Below are positions 43,299 to 52,371 of a stretch of 64,000 nt of DNA, piece by piece. Source of the stretch: JAXGXJ01 sp963829545. Its GTDB lineage: Bacteria > Actinomycetota > Thermoleophilia > RBG-16-64-13. A program made the translations under genes and the position numbers. The notes below the pieces were generated by a model. That model saw nothing but the letters and a program-made list of their open reading frames with translations. It ran no database searches and was not told where the DNA came from. Position 1 is the stretch's first letter. Each line of letters starts with the position of its first letter. Location of the stretch: NCBI GenBank assembly GCA_963829545.1, contig CAWHIX010000011.1:62001-126000 (forward strand), written 5' to 3'.

Positions 43299-44486
43299 CT
43301 ACCGCGGTCTCCCGTCCTCCTCGGGCGGGAGGAAGTCCTCCTCCTGATGAGCCGCCTGCGGCACGTGCAAGGGTCTGCGGAAGAGATTGCGCAGATCGGT
43401 CCAAGCCGCGTCGCGCGATCCCTCCACGATCTCTAGAAAGCCTTTGACCTTGGCGTCGAGGTTGTCGACGTGGTGAAGGATGAGGGCCTCGATGGTCTTG
43501 GGCCGTTTGGGCGAGCCCCACTCCAACTCCCCATGATGGCTCACGATGCAGTGCAGCAGTTGCTGGAGCTTCTCCTCCGGAAACGAGGGCAGGCGCTGAG
43601 CCCTGGCGGAGACGAACGTCACGCCTTGGATGACGTGTCCCAGGAAACGGCCGGCATCGGTGTAGTCGATGGCGACGTCGAAGGAGAGTTCCTGCGTCTT
43701 GCCGATGTCGTGAAGGAGGGCGGCCGAAAGCAAGAGGTCGCGGTCTACCCGGGCATACTGTTGCGACACGAAGTCGCACATCTCGGCTACGGCGACGGTG
43801 TGCTCGAGGAGACCGCCGAGATAGGCGTGGTGGAAGAGCTTGGCAGCCGGAGCAGTGCTGAAGATTTCCAGGAAGTCCTCGTCACCGAAGATGGCGTTCA
43901 GCAGGGCACTGTAGTCGCGGTCGTACACGGACCCGACATGGAACTGAAGGAAGCCCTTCAGTTCCTCGATGTCGCGGTAGGTGGAGGGTAGGAAATCGCG
44001 GGGGCTGGCAGTGCCGGCGGGGGCCGCCCGGACGGCCGAGGCCTCCAACTGCGCCTTGCCCTGGTACTCGGAAACGCGCGCGCTGATGAGCACCAGGTCG
44101 CCTGCGCCCAGACCGGTCTCGAACTGGTCGGTCTCCCAGACCGTACAGTCGATGTTGCCCGTCCGGTCGCTCAGCCTCAGCTTGAAGAAAGGCTTGCCCG
44201 CCTTGGTGCTGCGGGTCTCCTTCGCGCTCAACAGGTATGTGCCGCGGACGGTCGTCCCCGGCACCAGGTCGCACACAGCAACCCTTTCGGACAGGGCGCC
44301 CCCGCCTGCGGCGCCCCGCTCGGCAGGTGCTGCTGGCGTGTCCCGCCTGCCCGGCTCCGCGGAATGGGGCGATCCCCCGGCGTTGCTCCGCCCCGGCATG
44401 TTTCCAGGCCTGGGCTCATCCCAGGGATCGTACTCCCCCCCGGGGGATCCGTAGGCGCCGCCCAGATCGAGTTGATCGTCGTTCAT
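43299..44486 (-). CDS. yhaM: 3'-5' exoribonuclease, YhaM type (OB fold plus HD domain)
   Basis: A 395-aa protein. A Gly/Pro-rich N-terminal stretch of about 65 residues is followed by an OB-fold nucleic-acid-binding domain (KPFFKLRLSDRTGNIDCTVW) and an HD hydrolase domain. Metal residues are seen in LLEHTVAVAE, LLLSAALLHDIGKTQEL and IVSHHGELEWG. YhaM enzymes degrade RNA and ssDNA from the 3' end. The start may be ATG 44486 (AAGG eight bases before) or GTG 44495. No adjacent gene suggests a specific role. Confidence 0.88.
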   Translation of the reverse strand: MNDDQLDLGGAYGSPGGEYDPWDEPRPGNMPGRSNAGGSPHSAEPGRRDTPAAPAERGAAGGGALSERVAVCDLVPGTTVRGTYLLSAKETRSTKAGKPFFKLRLSDRTGNIDCTVWETDQFETGLGAGDLVLISARVSEYQGKAQLEASAVRAAPAGTASPRDFLPSTYRDIEELKGFLQFHVGSVYDRDYSALLNAIFGDEDFLEIFSTAPAAKLFHHAYLGGLLEHTVAVAEMCDFVSQQYARVDRDLLLSAALLHDIGKTQELSFDVAIDYTDAGRFLGHVIQGVTFVSARAQRLPSFPEEKLQQLLHCIVSHHGELEWGSPKRPKTIEALILHHVDNLDAKVKGFLEIVEGSRDAAWTDLRNLFRRPLHVPQAAHQEEDFLPPEEDGRPR

Positions 44487-44582
44487 GCTTGTCACCTTCG
44501 CTCCGTTCAGCAGCCTGCTGGGCTCATTCTAGCCTACGGCTCGGACGGAATCCGTTCGCCGGAGCGGCGCGGGGAGGGCAGG

Positions 44583-46169
44583 TCAGTGGGGAAGGAAGGG
44601 GATTTTGCCCTGCCCCTTGACCCGATGACTGTAGAGGAAGAGGGACGGTATCACGGCGATGGCGGCGATGATCGCTGCGATGAGAAAGAACTCGCTGAAG
44701 ACGGAGTGCAGAGCGGCCCTGGTCGCAGTCGACGCTGCCTCCTTCAGGGCCTGCCACTCGGCGTCGGTCAAGCCCTCCGGTCGCACGATGGGGATCTCGA
44801 TCTCGGCCGCCAGGGAGTTGAAGCGCTGCACTCCCCAGGAACTCAGGGCCGACAGGCCCACGACCATCCCTATCATGCGCGAGACGGTGACGAGAGCCGA
44901 GCCGGTGGCCATCCAGAGCGAGCCCACCGACGCGATGACGCTGGCCCCGATAGGCGCTATGACCAGGCCGAAGCCCAGACCGCTGATGAGCAGGTCTCGG
45001 GTCATGATCCACTGCCCGGGGTCGAGCGGCCATCGGCTCACCAGCAGATAGCCGCCGCACGCGACCAGGAACCCGATGACCGCGGTGATGCGGTAGCCCA
45101 CCAGGTCGGCCACCCAGCCTCCTACTACCGCGCCGACGGGGATCATAAGGGTCAGGCGGATCAGCAGCAGGCCGCCCTCGATCTCGCTCATGCCAAAGAG
45201 GGTGTAGGCATAGAGTGGGATCTCCACCATGCCGATGATCAGAGCGGCGCCGACCAAGAAGTTGGCGATGTTGGCGGCGCTGAAGCCCGCCCGTTTGAAG
45301 AACTCCAGACGGATGAGCGGATCGCTCTGTCGCTTCTCGTACAGGATGAAGGCGATGAAGGAGGCCGCGCTGACGGCCAACCAGGGCCAGCGGACGGGCA
45401 GGGTGGCGCTCGCGGAGGAGGCGTCGACCGTCTGGGTCCCCGTGCCCAGGCCGATGGTGACTCCGGCAAGGGCCAGGGCCATCAGGGCCGCTCCGATGTA
45501 GTCCACTCGGCCGCGCTTGGCCTCGCTCTCCCCCTGGGCATTCGCCGAGTCGCTGCGCACCCGCGCTGGGTCGAGCAAACGCCAGGAGACCGCCATGAGG
45601 ATCAGGCAGAGAGGGACGTTGACCAGGAAGATGAGTCGCCAATCCCAGAGCGAGGCCAGCGACGCGCCGTAGATGGGTCCGAGGACGCTCCCGGCTTCGG
45701 CCGCTCCCCCGACGATCCCCAGCACGAGCGCTCGCCTGGCCGGCGGGAACATGGCTGCGGCGGCGGCCATGGCGATGGGCACCAGCGCCCCGCCGCCCGC
45801 CGACTGCACCACACGAGCGGCTACGAAGAGGTCGAGCCTCGTGACGAAGACACAGAGAGCGCTCCCCACCAGGAATATGCCCAGGGCCAGGATGTACATG
45901 GGCCGCCGTCCGTACACGTCGGCGAGACGGCCGAAGAGCGGCATGGCGATGGTGTAGCCAAGCAGGTAGGCGGTGATTATCCAGCCGGCGTCGTTGATGT
46001 TGCGCACGTCGATGTAGAGCGAGCGCATGATGGAAGGCATGACGGTGAGGACCATAGTCTGGTCGAGCGCGGCAACGAAGACGGCCGCGCACAGCGCAAC
46101 CATGGCGAGTACGGCTCCGCGGGAGACCTTGGTGGTCATGGCCTCGGTCGTGGCCGCCCGGTCGGACAC
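44583..46169 (-). CDS. MFS transporter, DHA2/EmrB family (P55-like)
   Basis: A 528-aa, 14-helix major-facilitator transporter. The DHA2 antiporter motif is visible as AALDQTMVLTVMPSI in helix 1. GRLADVYGRRPMYI is the loop 2-3 motif A. LVPIAMAAAAAMFPPARR and GPIYGASLASLWDWR are motif C-region segments. The start is GTG 46169, two bases after the stop of the LprG-like lipoprotein gene, so the two are co-translated. In mycobacteria the LprG-P55 pair exports triacylglycerides and drugs, and the same layout here suggests lipid export with the lipoprotein. An inner ATG at 46139 is an alternative start. Confidence 0.87.
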   Translation of the reverse strand: MSDRAATTEAMTTKVSRGAVLAMVALCAAVFVAALDQTMVLTVMPSIMRSLYIDVRNINDAGWIITAYLLGYTIAMPLFGRLADVYGRRPMYILALGIFLVGSALCVFVTRLDLFVAARVVQSAGGGALVPIAMAAAAAMFPPARRALVLGIVGGAAEAGSVLGPIYGASLASLWDWRLIFLVNVPLCLILMAVSWRLLDPARVRSDSANAQGESEAKRGRVDYIGAALMALALAGVTIGLGTGTQTVDASSASATLPVRWPWLAVSAASFIAFILYEKRQSDPLIRLEFFKRAGFSAANIANFLVGAALIIGMVEIPLYAYTLFGMSEIEGGLLLIRLTLMIPVGAVVGGWVADLVGYRITAVIGFLVACGGYLLVSRWPLDPGQWIMTRDLLISGLGFGLVIAPIGASVIASVGSLWMATGSALVTVSRMIGMVVGLSALSSWGVQRFNSLAAEIEIPIVRPEGLTDAEWQALKEAASTATRAALHSVFSEFFLIAAIIAAIAVIPSLFLYSHRVKGQGKIPFLPH

Positions 46170-46171
46170 CT

Positions 46172-46873
46172 CTACAGAGGAGCCTTGATCTCTACGTACT
46201 CGTCCAGGTTGGAAAGCACGATGGTGCGGCGGATCTCCGGGTCCTCGCTCGGCGTAGCCGCTCCGACGATCTCCACCTCGTATACGAAGCTATCCTCCAC
46301 ACCCACCCAGATGTCGGTAGGGAAGGGCTCGGTCGTGTTGACCGCGCCCGCAATCGCTTCCACGTCCTGGGCTGCCACCATCCCCGAGATGTGGTGTGTG
46401 TCGGTGCCCTGCTTGCTATCCCGTCCCTCGTAGGAGGTCTCGGTCATCTGGTCCAGGATGCGGATGGTCCCGGCCCCCAGGTTGAGGTCACCGACCGGGC
46501 TGTCCTCGATGGCGATGGAGGTCCACTTCTGAGACAGCGGGTCTTTGATGTACTGCGTGTCGCCCACGACGACGAACTCCAGTTGCAGAGGGATGCCGCC
46601 CTGGGTCACGTCGATGACCGCCTGCATGCTGCCCTCGGAGTTGACGTCGCCGGTGACGCGGGCGATCTCCAGTCCGCTGCTTGGCTCCGCCGAGGACGGC
46701 TTATGTACCTCGTACACGAAGTGAAAGCCGGCGATCGCCTTCATGGCGACCGAAGCCTGGGCCAGGATGGCGTCGGGGTCGCCGGTCTCGTCCTCCCCGC
46801 ACCCGGCCGCCATGAGGGGCAGGGCCGCCATGAGGATGACGAAGAGCAGAGTGGTTGCGACACGAGAGCGCAT
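46172..46873 (-). CDS. LppX/LprAFG-family lipoprotein (LprG-like)
   Basis: A 233-aa secreted lipoprotein. The signal peptide ends in the lipobox LMAAGC near residue 25. The mature part (ILAQASVAMKAIAGFHFVYE, DTQYIKDPLSQKWTSI, PTDIWVGVEDSFVYEVEIVG) has the order and spacing of the LppX_LprAFG fold (PF07161), a half-barrel with a large lipid cavity. In mycobacteria LprG carries triacylated lipids to the cell surface. The MFS gene follows directly. A near-consensus promoter ends six bases before the ATG, so the transcript appears leaderless. Confidence 0.78.
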   Translation of the reverse strand: MRSRVATTLLFVILMAALPLMAAGCGEDETGDPDAILAQASVAMKAIAGFHFVYEVHKPSSAEPSSGLEIARVTGDVNSEGSMQAVIDVTQGGIPLQLEFVVVGDTQYIKDPLSQKWTSIAIEDSPVGDLNLGAGTIRILDQMTETSYEGRDSKQGTDTHHISGMVAAQDVEAIAGAVNTTEPFPTDIWVGVEDSFVYEVEIVGAATPSEDPEIRRTIVLSNLDEYVEIKAPL

Positions 46874-46879
46874 GCAGCT

Positions 46880-46908
46880 ATTATGCGTCCTGCCTCGACG
46901 AGGGACAA
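46880..46908 (-). promoter_or_regulatory. Promoter of the LprG-MFS operon (leaderless)
   Basis: On the minus strand TTGTCC (46908-46903), 17 bases, CATAAT (46885-46880). The expected start is the A of the LprG ATG at 46873. Confidence 0.68.
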
Positions 46909-46930
46909 GCAGGCGCGTTGCTGCGCTCCT

Positions 46931-46939
46931 TGCTAGAAT
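46931..46939 (+). promoter_or_regulatory. Extended -10 promoter for the 157-aa protein gene
   Basis: TGCTAGAAT is a perfect TGn plus TAGAAT extended -10. The same nine bases stand before the tetR gene at 56904. The leader would be about 30 bases and carries GAGGGG. Confidence 0.55.
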
Positions 46940-46977
46940 ATAGACAGGTATCCGGCACCGATCTCGAGGGGATGTGC

Positions 46978-47451
46978 ATGGCGCCCGAGAACCGTCATAC
47001 CCACCCGAACTACTCCTCCGGCGAGGACTACATCCTTGAGTTCCGGAGTTTCCGGTACGGGTTCAACAGCGTCGATTTCTCTCAGCGCGCCGAGACGGCG
47101 GCTGTGGAGTTGGGCCTTGTCGACGCGGGGACGCTGCTCAGCGACGAGTGCGCCGACCTCGTGCAGTTGGTCGCCGGGGGCGGCATCGAGTACCCGGTGA
47201 GCCCGTTGGGCGAGTATCTCCTGCAGCAGGGCGATCAGGTCCTCAGTCTGCACGGCGAGTGCCTGGTCTACTGGCTGCGCGAACTCGTGTTCCGAAGCGC
47301 CTGGCTCGATCTCCGTCTCATGGAGTCGCAGTTGGAGGTCGCCTTCGACGACGAACAATGTAACTTCGTCTACTATCCGGCCGGGCATCCCACGCGTCAG
47401 ATAGGGCCTCCCCCGCATCCCTCCTGGCATGAGGTGGCCTACACTCGTTGA
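46978..47451 (+). CDS. Unknown conserved-looking protein, 157 aa
   Basis: I do not recognise this protein. It is soluble, with no signal or membrane segment, and rich in Tyr, Glu and Leu. Segments such as EDYILEFRSFRYGFNSVDF and CADLVQLVAGGGIEYPVS suggest a compact alpha/beta fold. I chose ATG 46978, six bases after AGGGG, over the ATG at 46972. The stop overlaps the TTG of the next frame (TTGA). A good promoter in front and codon usage like its neighbours support a real gene. Confidence 0.55.
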   Translation: MAPENRHTHPNYSSGEDYILEFRSFRYGFNSVDFSQRAETAAVELGLVDAGTLLSDECADLVQLVAGGGIEYPVSPLGEYLLQQGDQVLSLHGECLVYWLRELVFRSAWLDLRLMESQLEVAFDDEQCNFVYYPAGHPTRQIGPPPHPSWHEVAYTR

Positions 47452-47801
47452 TAGCAGAGGATCCTCTGCAGAGTCTGCGCCTGGCCTGCAAACGCGCTTT
47501 CACCGCCTACTACCTCGAGTTGCGCTCTCCGGACATCGCCGACCCCACGCAGGCCTTCACGACCTGCTACGCCTATCTCTCGGCCCTGCTGGAGCGCCTG
47601 GGACCGCCGGAGTTCATGCGCCGTCTCGACGATGAGACCACGCATCTGGCCGGCCAGGTGGATCAGGACCTGCGGCACAAGCCGAGCGGGCGGCCGCTCC
47701 CCGACCAGTACGACGACCTGGAGGACCGGCTACGGGAGTGCTTCGAGTACGGTCGGGCGCGCTTGAAGGAGCAGGGACGCCTGGAAGCAGGGCGGCTGTG
47801 A
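47448..47801 (+). CDS. Unknown helical protein, 117 aa
   Basis: An unrecognised small soluble protein predicted to be mostly helical (RLACKRAFTAYYLELRS, CYAYLSALLERLGPPEFMRR, YDDLEDRLRECFEYGRARLK). It begins at a TTG overlapping the previous stop (TTGA), with GAGGTGG about 11 bases upstream, so it is probably co-translated with the 157-aa protein. DedA follows 59 bases later. No function can be proposed. Confidence 0.5.
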   Translation: MIAEDPLQSLRLACKRAFTAYYLELRSPDIADPTQAFTTCYAYLSALLERLGPPEFMRRLDDETTHLAGQVDQDLRHKPSGRPLPDQYDDLEDRLRECFEYGRARLKEQGRLEAGRL

Positions 47802-47860
47802 TGTAGAATGCGTGGCCGGACGCCGGACGGCCACTTGCTCGACCTCGACTGCGTGAGGCC

Positions 47861-48568
47861 ATGGAATTTCTGACCAATCTCTTCCTCAACCTGGACGTGG
47901 TGCTCCAGGACTGGGTCGCGCAGTATGGGGCCTGGATATACGCGCTGCTCTTCGTGGTCATCTTCACGGAGACCGGCCTCGTCGTCATGCCGTTCTTGCC
48001 CGGCGATTCGCTTCTCTTCGCGGCTGGGGCCTTGGCGGCGGTATCGGATGGCGGGCTCAATCTCTGGCTTCTCTACGCGGTCCTCTTCTCGGCCGCCGTG
48101 CTGGGGGATTTCCTCAACTACACGATCGGTCGCCACTGGGGCCGGCGTATCCTCGACTCGGGAAGGCTCTCCTGGGTGATCAAACCCAGGCACATCGTGT
48201 CCACCGAGGCGTTCTTCGAGCGGCACGGGGGGAAGACCATATCGCTCGCTCGCTTCTTCCCCTTCATTCGGACCTTCGCCCCCTTTGTGGCCGGGATCTC
48301 GCGCATGAAGATGTACCGCTTCGTTGCCTTCAGCGTGCTGGGTACGGCTGCCTGGGTGGGTATCTTCGTGACGGCGGGGTACCTGTTCGGCAACATTCCC
48401 TTCGTCGCCGAGAACCTCGAGTACCTGGTCATCGGCATCATCGCGCTTTCCGTCATGCCCACATTTCTGCACTTCGTGCGCGGCCGGATATCCAGGTACA
48501 GGAACGCGCGCGCCGGGGATGGCGAGGTGCAGCCGCTCGACGCGGCGGGGGATACGGACAAGCTGTAG
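47861..48568 (+). CDS. DedA family membrane protein
   Basis: A 235-aa polytopic protein of the DedA/SNARE-associated (VTT) family, now linked to lipid flipping in the membrane. FTETGLVVMPFLPGDSLLF carries the family's acidic and proline residues in a re-entrant loop. ARFFPFIRTFAPFVAGIS is the arginine-containing signature. Four to five hydrophobic segments are present. A charged tail follows the last helix. The ribosome site is weak (GAGG two bases from the ATG). A TAGAAT box about 50 bases upstream may be its promoter. Confidence 0.88.
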   Translation: MEFLTNLFLNLDVVLQDWVAQYGAWIYALLFVVIFTETGLVVMPFLPGDSLLFAAGALAAVSDGGLNLWLLYAVLFSAAVLGDFLNYTIGRHWGRRILDSGRLSWVIKPRHIVSTEAFFERHGGKTISLARFFPFIRTFAPFVAGISRMKMYRFVAFSVLGTAAWVGIFVTAGYLFGNIPFVAENLEYLVIGIIALSVMPTFLHFVRGRISRYRNARAGDGEVQPLDAAGDTDKL

Positions 48569-48599
48569 AAACGCAGGAGCCCCCGAGGGGACTGCGGGT

Positions 48600-49331
48600 C
48601 TACAGCACCATGCTGAGGAACTTCTGCGTCCGCGGTTCCTTGGGATCGGCGATCATCTCGCGGGGGTCGCCCTCTTCGACCACCACGCCGCCGTCCATGA
48701 AGACCAGTCTCGAGCCGACCTCGCGGGCGAAGCCCATCTCGTGCGTGACCACCACCATGGTCATCCCGGCTTCGGCCAGGCTCTGCATGACGCCCAGTAC
48801 CTCGGCCACCAACTCGGGGTCGAGGGCCGAGGTTACCTCGTCGAACAGCATCATGTCCGGTTGCATGGCCAGGGCCCGGGCGATGGCCACCCGCTGCTGC
48901 TGACCGCCGGAGAGTTCCTCGGGAAGCGCCGTCGCTTTCTCGGCCAAGCCCACCTTGGCCAGAAGCTCGCGGGCTATGGTCTCGACCTCGTCCTTGGACT
49001 TCTTCTGCACCTTCATGGGCGCCAGCATGACGTTATGCAGCACGTTCTTGTGCGGGAAGAGGTTGAAGCTCTGGAACACCATGCCGATCTTCTGGCGGAT
49101 CTTGTTGGGATCGGTCTTGGGGCCGTGAAGGTCTTCACCCTCGATGATGACCTTGCCCTGCTGGATGGGCTCGAGACCGTTGATGCAGCGCAGCATGGTG
49201 GACTTGCCCGAGCCGGACGGCCCGATGACCACCACCACTTCCTTCTTCACCACGGTCAGGTCGACACCCTGCAGCACCTTCAGGTGGTCGAAGGACTTGT
49301 GCACCCCTATGAGTTCGATCATGGCGCTCAA
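48600..49331 (-). CDS. glnQ: Polar amino-acid ABC transporter ATP-binding protein
   Basis: A 243-aa GlnQ/HisP-type ATPase. Walker A is GPSGSGKSTMLRC, the Q-loop MVFQSFNLFPHKNVL, the signature LSGGQQQRVAIARALAM, Walker B MMLFDEVTSALD and the H-loop VVVTHEMGFAREV. The start is TTG 49331, overlapping the permease stop (TTGA), with GGAGGTGAG upstream; ATG 49322 is possible. It completes an importer with the permease and binding protein upstream. Its frame is intact, unlike the other two genes. Substrate is a polar amino acid, exact identity unknown. Confidence 0.92.
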   Translation of the reverse strand: MSAMIELIGVHKSFDHLKVLQGVDLTVVKKEVVVVIGPSGSGKSTMLRCINGLEPIQQGKVIIEGEDLHGPKTDPNKIRQKIGMVFQSFNLFPHKNVLHNVMLAPMKVQKKSKDEVETIARELLAKVGLAEKATALPEELSGGQQQRVAIARALAMQPDMMLFDEVTSALDPELVAEVLGVMQSLAEAGMTMVVVTHEMGFAREVGSRLVFMDGGVVVEEGDPREMIADPKEPRTQKFLSMVL

Positions 49332-50084
49332 TGCATCTCACCTCCGTTGGGCATCTGCCCCGCCATGTCGGCTGTAGAATCTGCCTCGTCTTCGGCGAGA
49401 TCTGGCACCAGGCCGCTTGCCGCCTTCTGGTCTCCAGCCTGGCCGCGAGTCTGATCAGCGGGATGGTGAACAGGACGTAGATGATGGCCGCCACCGTGAG
49501 CGGGGTAGGGTTGGCGACCACCCCCATCTTCTCCTTGGCGGTGAAGAGGATCTCCGGCACGGCGATCACCGACAGGAGCGCCGTGTCCTTGATCATGGCG
49601 ATGAATTCGTTGGTCAGGGGTGGTATCACCAGCCTGACGGCCTGGGGGACGATGACGAAGCGCATGGTCTGCCCCGTGGTCATGCCCAGGGACCGGGCGG
49701 CCTCCGTCTGACCCTTCGGGATGGCCTGGATGCCGGCTCGGAAGATCTCCGCCGAGTAGGCGCCGTAGCACAGGGTCAAAGCCAGGACCGCCGACATCAT
49801 CGCGGTCAGCTTGAGACCGGCGATAGCCAGGCCGGAGTAGATGAAGATCAAGCAGCAGCAGGAGCGGCAGTCCGCGGAAGAAGTCGATGTAGGCCCCGGC
49901 GAGCCACCTGCAGGGTCTTGAAGCGGGAAAGCCGGATCAGGGCCAGGATCAGGCCCCAAGCTGTAGGAGAAGATGACCCCGAGCACGAGCACCTCGATGA
50001 CCGATCGGGCAGGGTCTTGATCAGGAGCCAGACGGACTCCTTGAATATCTCAGGATCGAAGAAGGCACTCGCGAGATCGCCCAT
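49328..50084 (-). CDS. Amino-acid ABC transporter permease (five single-base indels)
   Basis: A HisM/GlnP-type inner-membrane permease, 251 aa if five indels are repaired. It starts MGDLASAFFDPEIFKES with AGGGG upstream. Conserved pieces occur in different frames: VIEVLVLGVIFSYSLG, LILALIRLSRFKTLQV, AGAYIDFFRGLPLLLL and then GAYSAEIFRAGIQAIPKGQ with EAARSLGM, the EAA loop that meets the ATPase. Breaks lie near 50008 (minus one base), 49955 (plus one), 49900 (plus one), 49849 (plus one) and 49424 (minus one). Net correction gives exactly 252 codons. It is placed between the binding protein and ATPase genes. Confidence 0.82.
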
Positions 50085-50222
50085 GGCTACCCCCTACGCG
50101 CTGCTTGTCGGCCGGCGACGGCGCGTCGTCTACGAAAAGCCGGGGGCCGAAGCGATAGCTTCGGCCCCCGCAGCGTTTCTGCTGTCAACGTGACTGCTGG
50201 CCTTGGTTCCTGCAGGACTCGA

Positions 50223-51145
50223 TCAGTTGCCGGTCAGGCCCCATTTGTCCAGGAGTCTTCTGGTAGACGCCTTCGTCACGCAGTTCCTGCAGAGCGGTGT
50301 TCATGGCTGCCTGGAGAGCGGTGTTCTCCTTCTTGATGGCGATAGCCGTAGCTGTTGTCGGTGACGATGCCGCCGGTGTTGGCGAACTTCTCGTTGTAGG
50401 AGGAGTTGGTGGCGATGATGTAGGCGTTGACGGGGTCGTCATTGACGACCGCTTCCACCCGGCCGGCGTCCATGTCCATGAAGGCTTCCAGGATGGTGGC
50501 GTATTTCTTGATCTCCTTGACGCCTGCGATCTCTTCCACGGCGAACTGGCCGGTGGTGTCGACCTGCACGCCCACGATCTTGCCCTCCAGCTCGGCGGCT
50601 TCCTTCACAGGAGCGTCCTTGGGAGCGGAGATGGCGAGGATGCCGGGCAGATAGGGATCGGTGAAGTTGATCTGCTCCTGCCGCTCGGGCGTGATGCTCA
50701 TGGCCGACATGATGATGTCGAAGCGGTCACCCATGAGGTTGGGGATGATGCCGTCCCAAGCGGTGGAAATGACTTCCAGCTCCACGCCCATCTTCTTGGC
50801 GATGGCGGTGCACAGATCGACGTCGAAGCCGATATAGCCACCCTCACCGTCGGAGAACTCCATGGGCGGGAAGGAGGTGTCGGAACCGGCCTGCAGGACG
50901 CCTTCTTTGATGGTCGCGGCGTCTCGATGGCGTCGGACTTGGTGACCGCTGCAACGGCCTCGTCCGCGGCGTCAGCGGCCGGGCCGGTGGGCGCCAGTCG
51001 CGGCTTCCTCGGCGGCCGTGGTCTCGGTCGACTCGCCCGCGGTAGTTGTGGTCTCTTCCTCGTCGCCGCCGCAGGCCGCGACGCCTATGGCCAGCACCAG
51101 CATCAGTGCCAGCAGCGCGATCCAGACAACATGGCTCTTCTTCAA
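50223..51145 (-). CDS. Amino-acid ABC transporter substrate-binding lipoprotein (four indels)
   Basis: A periplasmic-type binding protein (SBP_bac_3 family) anchored as a lipoprotein, 306 aa after repair. The start is TTG 51145, seven bases after AGGAGG. The signal peptide ends GVAAC, followed by an acidic Thr-rich linker. The binding core is clear: VLQAGSDTSFPPMEF, GFDVDLCTAIAKKMG, WDGIIPNLMGDRFDIIMSAM, ITPERQEQINFTDPYL. Breaks lie near 50994 (plus one), 50922 (minus one), 50344 (plus one) and 50257 (plus one). The repaired C-terminus reads GVYQKLLDKWGLTGN and stops at 50223. Confidence 0.85.
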
Positions 51146-51267
51146 CTTTCTTCCTCCTGATCTCGTTCGGGGTCCGCCCTTAACCGGCGCCCCACTGAGA
51201 ATCCCTGTATGGTGATACGCCAACGCGCATTGAACCATGATTCCGCTGCTCTGTCTAACTTTTGCAC

Positions 51268-51276
51268 TGCTATACT
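51268..51276 (+). promoter_or_regulatory. Extended -10 promoter for amrS
   Basis: TGCTATACT (TGn plus TATACT) ends 12 bases before the amrS ATG, giving a leader of about six bases and no Shine-Dalgarno, so nearly leaderless. Confidence 0.5.
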
Positions 51277-51288
51277 TCGCAGCCGCCC

Positions 51289-52371
51289 ATGAGCTCTCAC
51301 CCCAAGCACGAATCGCTCCGCCCGTCTCAGGGCGCCGGCCCCACTGAAGTCCCTGCCCTGTTCGGGGAGCCCGCAGGGGCGGGCAAGGTACGCTGCACCG
51401 TCTGTCCGCATTACTGCCTAATCCCCGAGGGCAGCGAGGGTCTGTGCAGGGCGCGGGGTACACGGCAGGGTAGTCTCGTGAGCCTCACCTACGGCCGACC
51501 CGCCTCCATCATCAGCGACGAGATCGAGAAGAAGCCGCTCTTTCATTTCCATCCCGGCACGCGCGCTCTTTCGCTGGGGTGCCATGGCTGCAACGTGCTG
51601 TGCAGCGGTTGTCAGAACTGGCAGATCTCGCATGCGAGCCCGCGCACCGAGACCGTCCGGCTCCCGCTGCTCTCCCCGGCCGACGCCGTCGCCATGGCCA
51701 AAAGGCACAAGCTGGCTGGGGTCGCCTTCACGTACAACGACCCCGTGGTCTGGATCGAGTATGTCCACGACGTCTGCGAGGCGTTCAAGAAGGCCGGGCT
51801 CTTCACGGCCTTCATCTCGGCCTCTTTCATTACCGAAGCGGCGCTCGACTATGTGGCGCCCGTCATCGACGCCCTGAAGTTCGACCTCAAGGCCCCCAGC
51901 GCCGAAGGCTGGAGCCGGCTGGGTAAGGTGAAGGACCCGACGCCCGCCCATGCGGCGGCGGCGCGGGCCAAAGATGTGTACGGTTGTCACGTGGAAGTGG
52001 TGTCCAACATCGTCCCCGGTCTGAACGACAGCGAGGACGACATGCGGGCCATGGCCGGCCAGGTGAGGGATGAGCTTGGTCCGGACACGCCCTGGCACGT
52101 GACGCGCTTCCTGCCCGACTTCGAGTTGTCATACCTGCCGGCCACGCCCATCAAGACTCTGGAGCGGGGCATGGCGCTGGGCAAGGCGGCTGGTCTTCGC
52201 TTCGTCTACGTCGGCAACGTCGCGGGGCACCCCGGCAGGAACACCGTGTGTCCCGACTGTGGCCGCACCGTCATCCAACGGGGCGAGGCGAAGATCGAGA
52301 GCCTTCATCTTAGAGAAGGCCGCTGCGCCACCTGTGGAGAGGACCTGGGAGTCGTCTATTCCAGGGACTGA
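51289..52371 (+). CDS. amrS: AmmeMemoRadiSam system radical SAM enzyme AmrS
   Basis: A 360-aa radical-SAM protein of the AmrS (PflA-like) family. An N-terminal cysteine set CTVCPHYCLIPEGSEGLC precedes the family's GxCRAR segment. The radical-SAM motif is CNVLCSGCQNWQIS. VAFTYNDPVVWIEY, DALKFDLKAP and VEVVSNIVPGLND match the family core. A C-terminal zinc-ribbon-like part has CPDCGRTV and CATCGEDLG. AmrS is usually encoded with AmrA and AmrB, but neither is adjacent here. The reaction is not established. I chose ATG 51289 rather than TTG 51262, which would lie upstream of the predicted transcript start. Confidence 0.87.
   Translation: MSSHPKHESLRPSQGAGPTEVPALFGEPAGAGKVRCTVCPHYCLIPEGSEGLCRARGTRQGSLVSLTYGRPASIISDEIEKKPLFHFHPGTRALSLGCHGCNVLCSGCQNWQISHASPRTETVRLPLLSPADAVAMAKRHKLAGVAFTYNDPVVWIEYVHDVCEAFKKAGLFTAFISASFITEAALDYVAPVIDALKFDLKAPSAEGWSRLGKVKDPTPAHAAAARAKDVYGCHVEVVSNIVPGLNDSEDDMRAMAGQVRDELGPDTPWHVTRFLPDFELSYLPATPIKTLERGMALGKAAGLRFVYVGNVAGHPGRNTVCPDCGRTVIQRGEAKIESLHLREGRCATCGEDLGVVYSRD

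Noticed and set aside
44524..46092. Alternative minus-strand frame within the MFS gene (522 codons)
   Set aside because: Shifted-frame shadow of the transporter gene without membrane helices or motifs.
44364..46433. 689-codon plus-strand open frame opposite the MFS gene
   Set aside because: Extremely Gln/Asp/His/Arg-rich translation typical of an antisense shadow; the minus strand holds a clear transporter.
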